Virus record (IMG/VR): IMGVR_UViG_3300046804_002248
Location: 1-32,621 of that record
Reading direction: 5' to 3' (one strand)
DNA from: a virus
Length of the DNA: 32,621 nt
The position numbers were made by a program, and so were the translations under genes. The notes under the pieces are model-generated. The model was not told where the DNA came from, did not search any database, and saw nothing but the letters and a program-made list of their open reading frames with translations. Positions within the stretch are counted from its first letter, which is position 1. Each line of letters opens with the position of its first letter. Below are positions 1 to 6,104 of the stretch, one piece after another.

Positions 1-334
1 CCCAATTAGATGTATTCCAGTTATACCAATCCTTTTGAGTTTTGGCATGTGCAATTTCTTTAGCAAACCATTCAGGGTCTTGTGGGTCAATTCCTAGACG
101 ACTAGGTTGCTGAACATATTCTTCCATTGTAATACCCTCTTCAAGTGGAGAGTGGATATTCCAGAATGCAAAGACAGGGGCGGAATAATGAGTTTCCTTT
201 ACTTCCATTTCCCTAGTATCCATATTCCAAGTATCATGTAATACAGAGAATGGCTTATTCAGTCTATCTTTGATATAATCAATTTCAGACTTTGGCCCTT
301 GTATTGTTAATGTATTAAAACACCAATTTGGCAT
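1..334 (-). CDS. Api92-like / DUF1281-type ferredoxin-fold protein, 3' end outside window
   Basis: The gene is open at the window edge, leaving 111 N-terminal codons. The start reads MPNWCFNTLTIQG, the characteristic opening of the phage Api92-like/DUF1281 family (an MPNWC-N-L-x-I-x-G first strand followed by a helix, here IDYIKDRL). Family members are small phage or plasmid proteins of unknown role with a ferredoxin-like fold. The ATG follows GAAAGGAATCAAA, the same ribosome-binding stretch used across this arm, and a PafBC-type promoter lies 27 bp further upstream. The remaining part is rich in Trp and acidic residues. The family call rests on the N-terminal signature only. Confidence 0.75.
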   Translation of the reverse strand, partial: MPNWCFNTLTIQGPKSEIDYIKDRLNKPFSVLHDTWNMDTREMEVKETHYSAPVFAFWNIHSPLEEGITMEEYVQQPSRLGIDPQDPEWFAKEIAHAKTQKDWYNWNTSNW

Positions 335-360
335 TTTGATTCCTTTCTACTTATGACCCT

Positions 361-382
361 ATTATATATCCGACCACTGACA
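361..382 (-). promoter_or_regulatory. PafBC/RecA-NDp-type promoter P1
   Basis: ATGTCAGTG, 8 bp, then TATAAT on the minus strand (element 377-383, -10 at 361-366). It drives the Api92-like gene. It matches the consensus TTGTCRGTG-N8-TANNNT except for the first T. Confidence 0.7.
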
Positions 383-393
383 TTTGTCTATAT

Positions 394-408
394 GGTGTGG
401 ATCACACC
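394..408. promoter_or_regulatory. Palindrome GGTGTG-GAT-CACACC
   Basis: A 15-bp inverted repeat just upstream of promoter P1. It is a shortened relative of the TGTGA-N6-TCACA palindromes found upstream of other promoters in this arm. Its smaller spacer makes it the least convincing member. Confidence 0.35.
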
Positions 409-491
409 AAAGCTTGACCGAAATGTCCAAATTTCAGGGAATTTGATATTGACACCGTAAACAAATTTTGATACCCTCACAAACTATGGGC

Positions 492-521
492 AAATAAAAG
501 ATCCCCCTGTTTCCAGGGGGA
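492..521 (-). terminator. Rho-independent terminator
   Basis: A 7-bp stem (502-508 with 515-521), G/C-rich, with a 6-nt loop, followed on the minus strand by TCTTTTATTT. It ends leftward transcription from the 645-2687 operon, and would form the 3' end of the candidate small RNA. Confidence 0.75.
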
Positions 522-641
522 CTTTAAATGAATAGGGCTGCTAGTCAAACGAAAGGAATTAAGTAAACACTGCCTTACTTAGCGACTTGGTAAAAACCTA
601 GATAGCCGCACCCTATTGCTGCAACTGGCATTTAGCCAGTT
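502..641 (-). ncRNA. Candidate small RNA with anti-ribosome-binding-site segment
   Basis: On the minus strand, AATAGGG (617-611) can pair with CCCTATT (537-531), enclosing a GGT-TTTT-ACC mini-hairpin and an AAGTAA/TTACTT hairpin (580-561). A single-stranded linker, 560-547, reads AATTCCTTTCGTTT. This is the exact complement of the AAACGAAAGGAA stretch before many genes of this arm. A hairpin (641-623) lies at the 5' side and a strong terminator closes the 3' end. A TATAAT at 649-644, overlapping the upstream stop codon, could start it; otherwise it is a processed 3' UTR. The structure was folded by eye. The alternative is an inverted relic of a gene start. Confidence 0.45.
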
Positions 642-644
642 ACA

Positions 645-1049
645 TTATACCAAAACAAACGCTTCTGCGTATTTCTCACAGAATGTGTCAAGGTCCATGG
701 TGAAGATTGCTTCATTCTTCATGCCACGTACTTTGTTGTCCTGATTACGGAAATCGTCCTGCTCATGAAGACTGAATGTCTTCTGAACAAAATCGACAAT
801 AGCAATCTTGTGCTCGTTGTCACCGATTTCATTTACATGTAGGCCCCATCCAGTTTCCATATTCCATTGGTCCCCAATGAGGTTGCTAACAGCGATACGT
901 GTTGCATATGCTGTATCATTCCAGCGTGGCTTGGCCTTTGCTACAGCCTCAGCCAATTGGGCCAACATCTGATGTCCCGCCCAGTGTCCATACAGTACAA
1001 TTGTGTTTCCGTTCGGTTGTACAAATCCGAAGTTTGCTCTATCTCCCAC
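645..1049 (-). CDS. Conserved actinophage protein of unknown function (GDRANFGF type)
   Basis: The protein opens with GDRANFGFVQPNGN and has an LYGHWAGHQM segment, a WNMETGWGLHVNE block and a KVRGMKNEAIFTMDL block. This pattern is familiar from many actinobacteriophage genomes, with no known function. No signal or membrane segment is seen; it is likely a small soluble cytoplasmic protein. I prefer a GTG start at 1049 (134 aa) because AAAGGATGTAAA sits correctly before it. An ATG at 1064 gives 139 aa but has no ribosome-binding site. It overlaps the stop of the preceding gene, so translation is probably coupled. Confidence 0.75.
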   Translation of the reverse strand: MGDRANFGFVQPNGNTIVLYGHWAGHQMLAQLAEAVAKAKPRWNDTAYATRIAVSNLIGDQWNMETGWGLHVNEIGDNEHKIAIVDFVQKTFSLHEQDDFRNQDNKVRGMKNEAIFTMDLDTFCEKYAEAFVLV

Positions 1050-1050
1050 T

Positions 1051-1260
1051 TTACATCCTTTCATCGATTAGTTGTGGTACTTCTTCTGTCTTATTCAATT
1101 GTATAATTTCATAGGCCACTTTGTCAAGGGCCTCTTTATTTAAATTAAAATGATGACCGCAGAATGCTAATTCCCCGTCCATTAATTTAATTAAATACAT
1201 AGCTTGAGCTGAGCCACATTGGTCGCACCCAATCCATTTATTTAGATCCTCAGAGGTCAT
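1051..1260 (-). CDS. Small zinc-binding protein, DUF7455-like
   Basis: The 69-aa product carries CDQC near residues 12-15, and FCGHH about 20 residues later. The order CxxC, a beta-rich stretch, then FCxHH matches the DUF7455 type of small actinobacterial and phage zinc-ribbon protein, whose role is unknown. The start is the ATG at 1260, which overlaps the end of the upstream gene; a further upstream start at 1299 would overlap that gene extensively. The site is soluble and probably binds one zinc ion. Function is not known. Confidence 0.65.
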   Translation of the reverse strand: MTSEDLNKWIGCDQCGSAQAMYLIKLMDGELAFCGHHFNLNKEALDKVAYEIIQLNKTEEVPQLIDERM

Positions 1261-1405
1261 AGTCCACCGTCCCAAATTCAATGCGGTCAGCAACGTCATC
1301 CATTACTTGTCCCTCATCTGATGATTCAGCCCAGAGGCGGATATTAGCAATAATAACCTCCCTGGCGAATTTAACACCGTCTTCAAATCCCTCTTGATAA
1401 TCCAT
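1250..1405 (-). CDS. Hypothetical 51-aa protein
   Basis: A short acidic protein beginning MDYQEGFEDGVKFARE, mostly predicted helix (the GFEDGVKFAREVIIANIRLWAE type of helix is common in small phage proteins). The ATG at 1405 follows GGGAGATAAA, which decides this start over a longer one at 1447. It overlaps the next gene by 11 bp and is part of the 2687-to-645 operon. I do not recognise a function. Confidence 0.6.
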   Translation of the reverse strand: MDYQEGFEDGVKFAREVIIANIRLWAESSDEGQVMDDVADRIEFGTVDYDL

Positions 1406-1406
1406 T

Positions 1407-1619
1407 TTATCTCCCTGTATATCCTGTCGGCTCGTAGTCTGAGACATAAGTTTCCGTTAGATTAAACTTATCACGAATGCGACTTACTTTCTCAATGCTA
1501 CCAGTTCCGATGTTGAATGTCAATGGTGATAATGCATGTGGGTCTAACCCAATTACTTGGGCTTCCCAATAGGCCATCTCCATGGACAGCCTATCAGGAG
1601 CAGTTAACTCAAAGTACAT
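1407..1619 (-). CDS. Hypothetical 70-aa protein
   Basis: The product begins MYFELTAPDRLSMEMAYWEA and has no recognisable motif. The ATG at 1619 shares bases with the stop codon of the upstream gene (TAATG), so translation is probably coupled and no separate ribosome-binding site is visible. A longer start using TTG at 1628 adds only three residues. It belongs to the same leftward operon. Confidence 0.55.
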   Translation of the reverse strand: MYFELTAPDRLSMEMAYWEAQVIGLDPHALSPLTFNIGTGSIEKVSRIRDKFNLTETYVSDYEPTGYTGR

Positions 1620-2272
1620 TATCGCCAATCCACATCTGCATCTTCGACTTCATATGAGTCAATCACAATGTCGCCGTGGTATGCATCAACAGATAAATTA
1701 TCTTGCAGGAAGTAACGAGCATCGAAGTCTTCGACCTCTTCTAGTGGACAATCATAACGCAAATCAAAGGTGATAGTTCCTGTGATTCTGATTTCCTGCT
1801 TTGGCTCGTGTTCGAGGATTTCGCAGAGTTGCTCAAGAACTTCTGACTTTTCGATATTTGGATTATACCAACTATCTGCAGTTAAGTTTTCTAGAATTCT
1901 GCTAATCTGTGAGTTAGACATAGAGAGTTGCTTCTCTAAGCCTTTGATTCGCTCCAACTTCCACTCAAGGTCATTAACCTTAATTGTTGGATATGTAGGG
2001 ACACCGTCAATGATATCCTTATATGTGACAAGCACATTAGCGTTGTAGGTCGTTGGGACCTCTGTAGTTGTTTCCATATTATTCCTTTCATTCATAGGTG
2101 GTATTGTAGCATCTAGGACTGACACTAGTACAGGAGTTCGGCCACACGGGCATGTGATATTCCTCACACTCCCAGAAGGAAACCCAAACTTATCATTAGT
2201 TGTAACCTCGATTAAAGTATCACATTCATCAGGATCACAAACATATGTATTTTTAGTCCAGGTCTCAGACAT
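1619..2272 (-). CDS. Two-part protein: N-terminal zinc-ribbon-like segment fused to a phage hypothetical domain
   Basis: A 217-aa frame. Residues 1-60 hold two cysteine pairs (CDPDEC at 12-17 and CPC at 41-43), as in a small zinc ribbon. Residues 66-217 form a second unit with a helical stretch (about 95-140) and a beta-rich acidic end. The junction is unusual: codons 61-66 read through ATGAATGAAAGGAATAAT followed by ATG, the same ribosome-binding stretch used before independent genes in this arm. The second unit can therefore also start at 2077 as a 152-aa protein. The ATG at 2272 overlaps the preceding gene by 8 bp. Function unknown. Confidence 0.6.
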   Translation of the reverse strand: MSETWTKNTYVCDPDECDTLIEVTTNDKFGFPSGSVRNITCPCGRTPVLVSVLDATIPPMNERNNMETTTEVPTTYNANVLVTYKDIIDGVPTYPTIKVNDLEWKLERIKGLEKQLSMSNSQISRILENLTADSWYNPNIEKSEVLEQLCEILEHEPKQEIRITGTITFDLRYDCPLEEVEDFDARYFLQDNLSVDAYHGDIVIDSYEVEDADVDWR

Positions 2273-2687
2273 TAACTGGCTCCACCATTAGGTCTTGCCA
2301 AAGCCAGACGTTATTATCAAGGCGGGAACCAAAAGTTCTAACAAACTCAGCAATATCAGCAGTCTCACCAGTTAAGCAAGACTTAATTAATCCTACTGAC
2401 ATTTTAACTGAGCCATTGTATAGACCCATAGAACCTATATTTGTAGGTACATTAATTAGAGAGCGGTCTCTTTGTTCCCAGCCAACTCCCTCGTCACAAA
2501 CAAGGGCATAAATGTTGTCTCCCCAAACTTCGTCTTTCTTAGTCAACTTAATTAATAGCAAATCAGATACATCGATATTGTTATCAATTTCGTTTTCTAA
2601 ATATTGTGCGTTGTAAATTTTCTTAGCATGTTCTGCTAATAGTTTTCCGCTTACAACTTCACCAATATAGCCTTTTTTTCTTGACAT
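2265..2687 (-). CDS. Hypothetical 140-aa protein, first gene of an operon
   Basis: A soluble protein starting MSRKKGYIGEVVSGKLLAEH, with a central acidic, beta-rich portion and no motif I recognise. The start at 2687 is fixed by CGAAAGGAATATA directly before the ATG; an apparent start at 2720 would lie inside the promoter. It is the first gene after promoter P2 and leads six downstream genes that overlap or abut. Confidence 0.65.
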   Translation of the reverse strand: MSRKKGYIGEVVSGKLLAEHAKKIYNAQYLENEIDNNIDVSDLLLIKLTKKDEVWGDNIYALVCDEGVGWEQRDRSLINVPTNIGSMGLYNGSVKMSVGLIKSCLTGETADIAEFVRTFGSRLDNNVWLWQDLMVEPVNV

Positions 2688-2711
2688 TATATTCCTTTCG
2701 ATAATGGGTTT

Positions 2712-2733
2712 ATTATACACGCAGGGTCTGACA
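2712..2733 (-). promoter_or_regulatory. PafBC/RecA-NDp-type promoter P2
   Basis: ATGTCAGAC, 8 bp, TATAAT on the minus strand (-10 at 2712-2717). It precedes the gene starting at 2687. The TGTCRG core and spacing are kept; the trailing TG of the consensus is AC. Confidence 0.6.
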
Positions 2734-2764
2734 TTTGTCCAGCTTTTCCAGGGGATTTTTATAA

Positions 2765-2780
2765 TGTGCCGTAAATCACA
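2765..2780. promoter_or_regulatory. Crp/GlxR-like palindrome (one mismatch)
   Basis: TGTGC-N6-TCACA, centred about 60 bp upstream of the P2 -10. It matches TGTGA-N6-TCACA at nine of ten conserved positions. Confidence 0.5.
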
Positions 2781-2806
2781 TTTTCCGCCTTTAGCTATTG
2801 CGGGCG

Positions 2807-2935
2807 CTAATTAAATTTCCATGGATAATTTTTAATTTCATGATCAGCTTTAATGTGTGCAGTTAAAGTTAACGATGCAAACATTTGCCTAACTTGAATT
2901 TCTTTTTTACAGATCGCACAAATTACTATTCGCAA
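2807..2935 (-). CDS. C2H2-like zinc-finger microprotein, 42 aa
   Basis: Reading from a TTG at 2935, preceded by GGAGATAAT, gives 42 residues with CAIC at positions 6-9 and H27-x3-D-H32 farther on (Cys-x2-Cys ... His-x4-His). This is the layout of a classical zinc finger, and the tip is basic (CKKEIQVRQ). It may bind DNA or protein. The frame is too short for a routine ORF call. It lies only 9 bp beyond a strong terminator, so expression may depend on read-through of that terminator. The TTG start lowers confidence. Confidence 0.5.
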   Translation of the reverse strand: MRIVICAICKKEIQVRQMFASLTLTAHIKADHEIKNYPWKFN

Positions 2936-2943
2936 ATTATCTC

Positions 2944-2978
2944 CAAAAAAAATATGTAGGGGGGCTTTCGCCCCCCTA
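2944..2978 (-). terminator. Strong rho-independent terminator
   Basis: A 9-bp stem (2957-2965 with 2970-2978; TAGGGGGGC paired with GCCCCCCTA) with a TTTC loop (GAAA on the RNA), then a run of eight T on the minus strand after ACATA. It directly follows the stop of the DUF932 gene. Confidence 0.9.
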
Positions 2979-2983
2979 ACAAT

Positions 2984-3991
2984 TTACGCAGACTTTACAA
3001 TTTGTAAAATCTTATTTTTTTCTGCGGTAATCACAGGGTCAAAACCTGAAGCAGAAGCCCACTTAGATTCTGATTGACCACGAGTAGAACGGAAATAGTC
3101 AAGGCGTTCGGTTAGCGCATTGAAAGCACCCCACTTTGTGCCCTTGATATTTGCGTTAGTAGGTGAATTGAAATAAAGGTCATCAAGCAAAACGACTTTA
3201 TTCTCCCACTTAGTCATAGCAACCTTAGATGAATCTTCGGCAGGCTTTGGATAAACCTTGCGAACAATATCATAGAATTGCTTATCGGTAATTTCTGACT
3301 TGAACAATTCTTGAGCCTCTTTTTCAAAAGCGTCAAAATATCCAAGAGTAAGACCAAGAGTCTCACGAGCAATTTGAATCTTGCCCTCAGCGGTCTGCGT
3401 GTGGCGAATCTTGAAAGATTGCTTAGCAGATTTCATTGCTAGGTTTAGAGTATTTTGGCAAACTACACGAACAGGTGTAATCGCTGCCTGAACAGCAACA
3501 GAGCCGTCGTGAGATGTCCATACAATAAGATAAAGTTTAGTCTTATCGTTAGCACCTTGTGGGTCTAGCACCATTTCACGGGGAACATTGAGAGAGCCGA
3601 ATACGACTTTACCCTTTTTTAGAGAGCCAGCAGATTCCCAAGCACAACGAGAATCGCCGTCAAGGATATTGTCTGCGAATGAAAATAATTCTTCATTCTG
3701 AACAACCTTATAGCGAGAACCGACAACAGACAAAACATCGGTTTCGTTATTGAATGGGTTATTGCGGATTACATATTGAGCACCGCTAGTATCATTCCAA
3801 TCTTGTGGAATGTAATCGGTAATTGGTGTAAGACGAACATTCCAATTAGATAGTTTTGCTTCGTCAAGCATTAGTTGAGTTGAAACAGATTCTTCTTCTG
3901 AGAAGATTCTATTTGCTAGATTGTGCCAAGCGGGATTTCCACGCAAGGCGAAAGCGACTTCGTCGCCATTAGTCTCAAGATTATGAGCCAT
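2984..3991 (-). CDS. DUF932 family phage/plasmid-like protein
   Basis: The 335-aa product starts MAHNLETNGDEVAF and continues with a PAWHNLANR segment, then alternating strands and a Lys-rich middle. This is the pattern of the DUF932 (TIGR03299, phage/plasmid-like) family, common on plasmids and phages, usually of 280-350 aa, with unestablished function. The ATG at 3991 follows TCGAAAGGATAAAAA. The gene has its own promoter P3 upstream and a strong terminator right after the stop, so it is a single-gene transcription unit. It is the longest gene in the left arm, which suggests high expression. Confidence 0.8.
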   Translation of the reverse strand: MAHNLETNGDEVAFALRGNPAWHNLANRIFSEEESVSTQLMLDEAKLSNWNVRLTPITDYIPQDWNDTSGAQYVIRNNPFNNETDVLSVVGSRYKVVQNEELFSFADNILDGDSRCAWESAGSLKKGKVVFGSLNVPREMVLDPQGANDKTKLYLIVWTSHDGSVAVQAAITPVRVVCQNTLNLAMKSAKQSFKIRHTQTAEGKIQIARETLGLTLGYFDAFEKEAQELFKSEITDKQFYDIVRKVYPKPAEDSSKVAMTKWENKVVLLDDLYFNSPTNANIKGTKWGAFNALTERLDYFRSTRGQSESKWASASGFDPVITAEKNKILQIVKSA

Positions 3992-4023
3992 TTTTTATCC
4001 TTTCGATAGTTAGTTATAACCCG

Positions 4024-4045
4024 ATTATACACCACGCCACCGACA
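4024..4045 (-). promoter_or_regulatory. PafBC/RecA-NDp-type promoter P3
   Basis: ATGTCGGTG, 8 bp, TATAAT on the minus strand (-10 at 4024-4029). It drives the DUF932 gene. Only the first base differs from the published consensus. Confidence 0.75.
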
Positions 4046-4083
4046 TTGTAAATAGTTAGTTACAAGATGGGGCAATTCGGACA

Positions 4084-4099
4084 TGTGATAATTCTCACA
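4084..4099. promoter_or_regulatory. Crp/GlxR-like palindrome
   Basis: TGTGA-TAATTC-TCACA, a full match to TGTGA-N6-TCACA, centred about 65 bp upstream of the P3 -10. Confidence 0.65.
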
Positions 4100-4111
4100 A
4101 AATTTCTGGCG

Positions 4112-4143
4112 TTTTCCACAGATCACCGTAACCCTGTGGATAA
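4112..4143. promoter_or_regulatory. Inverted DnaA-box pair
   Basis: TTTTCCACA (4112-4120) and TGTGGATAA (4135-4143, the reverse of TTATCCACA) face each other 14 bp apart. Both fit the DnaA box consensus TTWTNCACA. They can also form a TCCACAG/CTGTGGA hairpin. The pair sits between the Crp-like palindrome and a CCCGCA/TGCGGG hairpin (4145-4161). Confidence 0.5.
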
Positions 4144-4217
4144 CCCCGCAGTATTTGCGGGCCAGCTTGGGAAATGGGGCAGGCATCTAGATTAGTGTGC
4201 AACCCGCCCCAAGATCT

Positions 4218-4460
4218 TTAGCCAAGCAATTTAGTTAGTTCAGTTTTCTTTGGAATAACTTCCATTGGTAAAAATAATGCTGTTGTCTTTTTCTTTTTTA
4301 CATTGTCGTAGACATAAGCACGAACATTACCAGAAAAACGGCGGAGATTAGAAAATACTAATTCGGTTAGATATTCTTTATCAACACCGCTTTCTGAATA
4401 GATAGTCAAATCATTTGACTTTACTTCATCATAGATTTCAATACGAAAACGATTTCTCAT
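4218..4460 (-). CDS. Hypothetical 80-aa basic protein
   Basis: The product begins MRNRFRIEIYDEVKS and has a Lys-rich patch (KKKKTTALF); no known motif. Its ATG overlaps the stop of the upstream gene (ATGA), indicating translational coupling. A G/C-rich imperfect inverted repeat (4176-4210) follows the stop and may end the transcript. Function unknown. Confidence 0.55.
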   Translation of the reverse strand: MRNRFRIEIYDEVKSNDLTIYSESGVDKEYLTELVFSNLRRFSGNVRAYVYDNVKKKKTTALFLPMEVIPKKTELTKLLG

Positions 4461-4666
4461 TTACCTGATACCTGTCCATTTCGGTAGAAGTTCTTTGTAT
4501 ACATTTTCCCATTAGGGTCTGATAAGTTATAGGTTGCGTATTCTTTGGCATCGCCATAGTCTACGCATTTATTCCACGCATTTACAATTTCAAGCAAATC
4601 TGCGCTGCGTGTTGTTGATACTAGTTCTCCGTCATAGGAGATTGTTAGGCTGTAATTGTATTCCAT
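4457..4666 (-). CDS. Hypothetical 69-aa protein
   Basis: A short soluble protein starting MEYNYSLTISYDGELVS, probably beta-rich at the start and helical around EIVNAWNKCVDYGDAKEY. The ATG is preceded by GGAAAGCAACAAA. It is the first gene of a two-gene unit with a sigma-A-like promoter. Function not recognised. Confidence 0.6.
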   Translation of the reverse strand: MEYNYSLTISYDGELVSTTRSADLLEIVNAWNKCVDYGDAKEYATYNLSDPNGKMYTKNFYRNGQVSGK

Positions 4667-4695
4667 TTTGTTGCTTTCCGTTAGTAGGGATAGAA

Positions 4696-4725
4696 ATTAT
4701 AACATTAGAGACTAGATTTTGTCTA
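4696..4725 (-). promoter_or_regulatory. Sigma-A-like promoter
   Basis: TAGACA, 18 bp, TATAAT on the minus strand (4720-4725 and 4696-4701). Unlike its neighbours it lacks the TGTCRG element. It drives the gene starting at 4666. Confidence 0.6.
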
Positions 4726-4768
4726 GTGGCAGGGTGTTGTCGGTAGCCCACGCACCCTGCCCCATAGA

Positions 4769-5191
4769 TTACAAGTATCTAGCGATAGCGTTGTAGGTTG
4801 AAGTTGAAACTACTTCCTCGTCCGTCATCTTTAGGATACGGATAGCATTTTCAATTTCCTCTACCATTTCCTTATACTGCCAATCGTGGTAAGTATCAAA
4901 GTCTTTGGTAGGTTCAGCAGGTAGGTCAATACAACCTTTAGGCAAGTTGAAATCAACATTTATCATACCATTGTAGCGAAGGCTTGCGGTCAAGTCCTCT
5001 GCCTTTGCGATAGCACCGAGAGCAAGTTTAGCAACATCTTTAGACCACTTTTCGTGAGCCTTTGTGAAGCGAGCCTCGTTCTCTGCCTGATTAGCCTTAT
5101 CCTTTTGGATTTGTGCTAACTTGTTTTCCAAAGCCTTGATAACTTTGGTTGTAGCGATTTTTACGCTAATGGATTTTCCATTTCTAGCCAT
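4769..5191 (-). CDS. Conserved phage hypothetical protein, 140 aa
   Basis: The N-terminal half is a long basic helix, probably coiled coil (about residues 14-65, rich in Lys, Ala, Glu and Gln), followed by a short beta segment and an acidic helical C-terminus ending in the YNAIARYL type of tail. The ATG at 5191 follows CAAACGAAAGGAAAAACAA, the full consensus ribosome-binding stretch. Promoter P5 precedes it. Function unknown; a structural or scaffolding-like soluble protein would fit the coiled coil, but this is a guess. Confidence 0.65.
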   Translation of the reverse strand: MARNGKSISVKIATTKVIKALENKLAQIQKDKANQAENEARFTKAHEKWSKDVAKLALGAIAKAEDLTASLRYNGMINVDFNLPKGCIDLPAEPTKDFDTYHDWQYKEMVEEIENAIRILKMTDEEVVSTSTYNAIARYL

Positions 5192-5221
5192 TTGTTTTTC
5201 CTTTCGTTTGGTTAGAGAGAG

Positions 5222-5243
5222 ATTGTAGCAGGTAGCACCGACA
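5222..5243 (-). promoter_or_regulatory. PafBC/RecA-NDp-type promoter P5
   Basis: TTGTCGGTG, 8 bp, TACAAT on the minus strand (-10 at 5222-5227): a complete match to TTGTCRGTG-N8-TANNNT. It drives the gene starting at 5191. The element lies in a perfect 11-bp inverted repeat (5228-5238 with 5246-5256). Confidence 0.85.
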
Positions 5244-5256
5244 AAGTGCTACCTGC
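5228..5256. repeat. Perfect 11-bp inverted repeat over promoter P5
   Basis: GCAGGTAGCAC and GTGCTACCTGC separated by 7 bp. RNA reading through from the upstream gene would form this hairpin, so it may serve as an insulator or terminator without a U-run while the DNA serves as promoter. Confidence 0.6.
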
Positions 5257-5263
5257 CATTTGT

Positions 5264-5416
5264 TTAGTTAGATACGCTTGTCCAGCGTTCTGTTCCATTT
5301 ACATCAAGAAGCACACGATTTACACCTGACGGGTGATTATCTACTGCCTTGATTATACCGACTACACCTGATTTCTCAGTTGTAAAGGTTTGTCCGATTT
5401 CTAGCGTTGTTGCCAT
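5264..5416 (-). CDS. Hypothetical 50-aa protein
   Basis: A short frame starting MATTLEIGQTFTTEKSG that looks like a small beta-barrel, with repeated short strands (GVVGIIKAV, NRVLLDV, TERWTSV). The ATG at 5416 has the consensus AACGAAAGGAAAAATAA before it and promoter P6 upstream, so this is a real gene despite its size. The stop lies 8 bp from the inverted repeat of P5. Function unknown. Confidence 0.65.
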   Translation of the reverse strand: MATTLEIGQTFTTEKSGVVGIIKAVDNHPSGVNRVLLDVNGTERWTSVSN

Positions 5417-5441
5417 TTATTTTTCCTTTCGTTAGGGGTCT

Positions 5442-5463
5442 ATTGTAGCGGATACCACCGACA
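5442..5463 (-). promoter_or_regulatory. PafBC/RecA-NDp-type promoter P6
   Basis: TTGTCGGTG, 8 bp, TACAAT on the minus strand (-10 at 5442-5447): full consensus. It drives the 50-aa gene at 5416. GCGGATACC (5448-5456) and GGTATCCGC (5467-5475) form an inverted repeat across it. Confidence 0.85.
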
Positions 5464-5508
5464 AGCGGTATCCGCCATCTCATTATTTGAGAAAGTTAGA
5501 GTGTGATT

Positions 5509-5784
5509 TTAGTCATACTGCGGAAGCCAAGCGTCTAGGTGGTGAGCCTCTACGATAGCGGAAGCGGGTGCTTGAGTTTTATCCCGCCAAGTAATTGGGG
5601 CGGGTAGGTCAATAAGGCGTTGATAGTCCTCATCATGATAAGCATCAATAGCATCAATACAAGGTTGTACCATTGATCGTGGAACGGGTGGATAGTGGTT
5701 GGCGGATAAGTGAATAGCAATACTATCCTCTAGAGATAAACCTAAGTCTAACTCTGCCAATTCAGTTGCGAAATTACTCCCCAT
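5509..5784 (-). CDS. Hypothetical 91-aa protein
   Basis: An acidic soluble protein starting MGSNFATELAELDLGLSLED, with a helix-loop pattern and an HH-rich patch (VEAHHLDAW). The ATG follows GAGGTAATCAACA and lies inside the end of the preceding gene (11-bp overlap), so the two are co-translated. Function not recognised. Confidence 0.6.
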   Translation of the reverse strand: MGSNFATELAELDLGLSLEDSIAIHLSANHYPPVPRSMVQPCIDAIDAYHDEDYQRLIDLPAPITWRDKTQAPASAIVEAHHLDAWLPQYD

Positions 5785-6049
5785 TGTTGATTACCTCATC
5801 TCTCATTTTTTCTAGTTCATCAATAGCGTTCATTAGGTCTATGATTTGTTGTTCATTGAGTAAAACTTTCATCGCCTTATCTACTGCGGTGGAAGCAAGC
5901 ATACAAGAATAAACATAAATAGATTTAGCGAATTGTTGTTCGTCTAAGTCTTTGGCGTGGTGGCAGAAAGCCTGAGCGAAGCCCATAACTTCATCATCAA
6001 AAATACTCTGTTCGGTTGCCTCGATTAGAGCGGTTGCGGTAGATAACAT
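5774..6049 (-). CDS. Hypothetical 91-aa helical protein
   Basis: Mostly alpha-helical and acidic, with Cys29, Cys49 and an HH pair, but no arrangement that clearly binds metal. The ATG follows AAACGAAAGGAAATAA. It is the first gene of a two-gene unit from promoter P7. Function unknown. Confidence 0.6.
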   Translation of the reverse strand: MLSTATALIEATEQSIFDDEVMGFAQAFCHHAKDLDEQQFAKSIYVYSCMLASTAVDKAMKVLLNEQQIIDLMNAIDELEKMRDEVINNGE

Positions 6050-6078
6050 TTATTTCCTTTCGTTTGCGTGGTGGGTAG

Positions 6079-6100
6079 ATTATACACCTACCCACCGACA
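6079..6100 (-). promoter_or_regulatory. PafBC/RecA-NDp-type promoter P7
   Basis: ATGTCGGTG, 8 bp, TATAAT on the minus strand (-10 at 6079-6084). It drives the gene starting at 6049. The element starts only a few bases past the stop codon of the upstream gene. GGTGGGTAG (6070-6078) and CTACCCACC (6088-6096) flank the -10 as an inverted repeat. Confidence 0.75.
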
Positions 6101-6104
6101 TTTA

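Larger units (their letters stand above)
335..644. other. Non-coding interval, promoter region plus structured RNA
   Basis: No gene is visible in these 310 bases. Left to right they hold the ribosome-binding site and promoter P1 of the Api92-like gene, the 394-408 palindrome, a stretch with TTTCAGGG and ACCGTAA blocks shared with other gaps, a strong minus-strand terminator (502-521), a candidate structured RNA (531-617) and a hairpin (623-641) directly after the stop codon of the next gene. Confidence 0.7.

Noticed and set aside
531-617. Additional tRNA or tmRNA
   Set aside because: The 7-bp stem is suggestive, but there is no T-arm (GGTTCAA type), no anticodon arm and no tmRNA tag frame.
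867-1114. Two plus-strand frames of 71-79 aa
   Set aside because: They are antisense to the GDRANFGF-type gene, which has good family resemblance and fits the operon; the plus frames lack ribosome-binding sites.
1582-2048. Plus-strand frames of 63-92 aa
   Set aside because: Antisense to the genes at 1407 and 1619, with no start signals.
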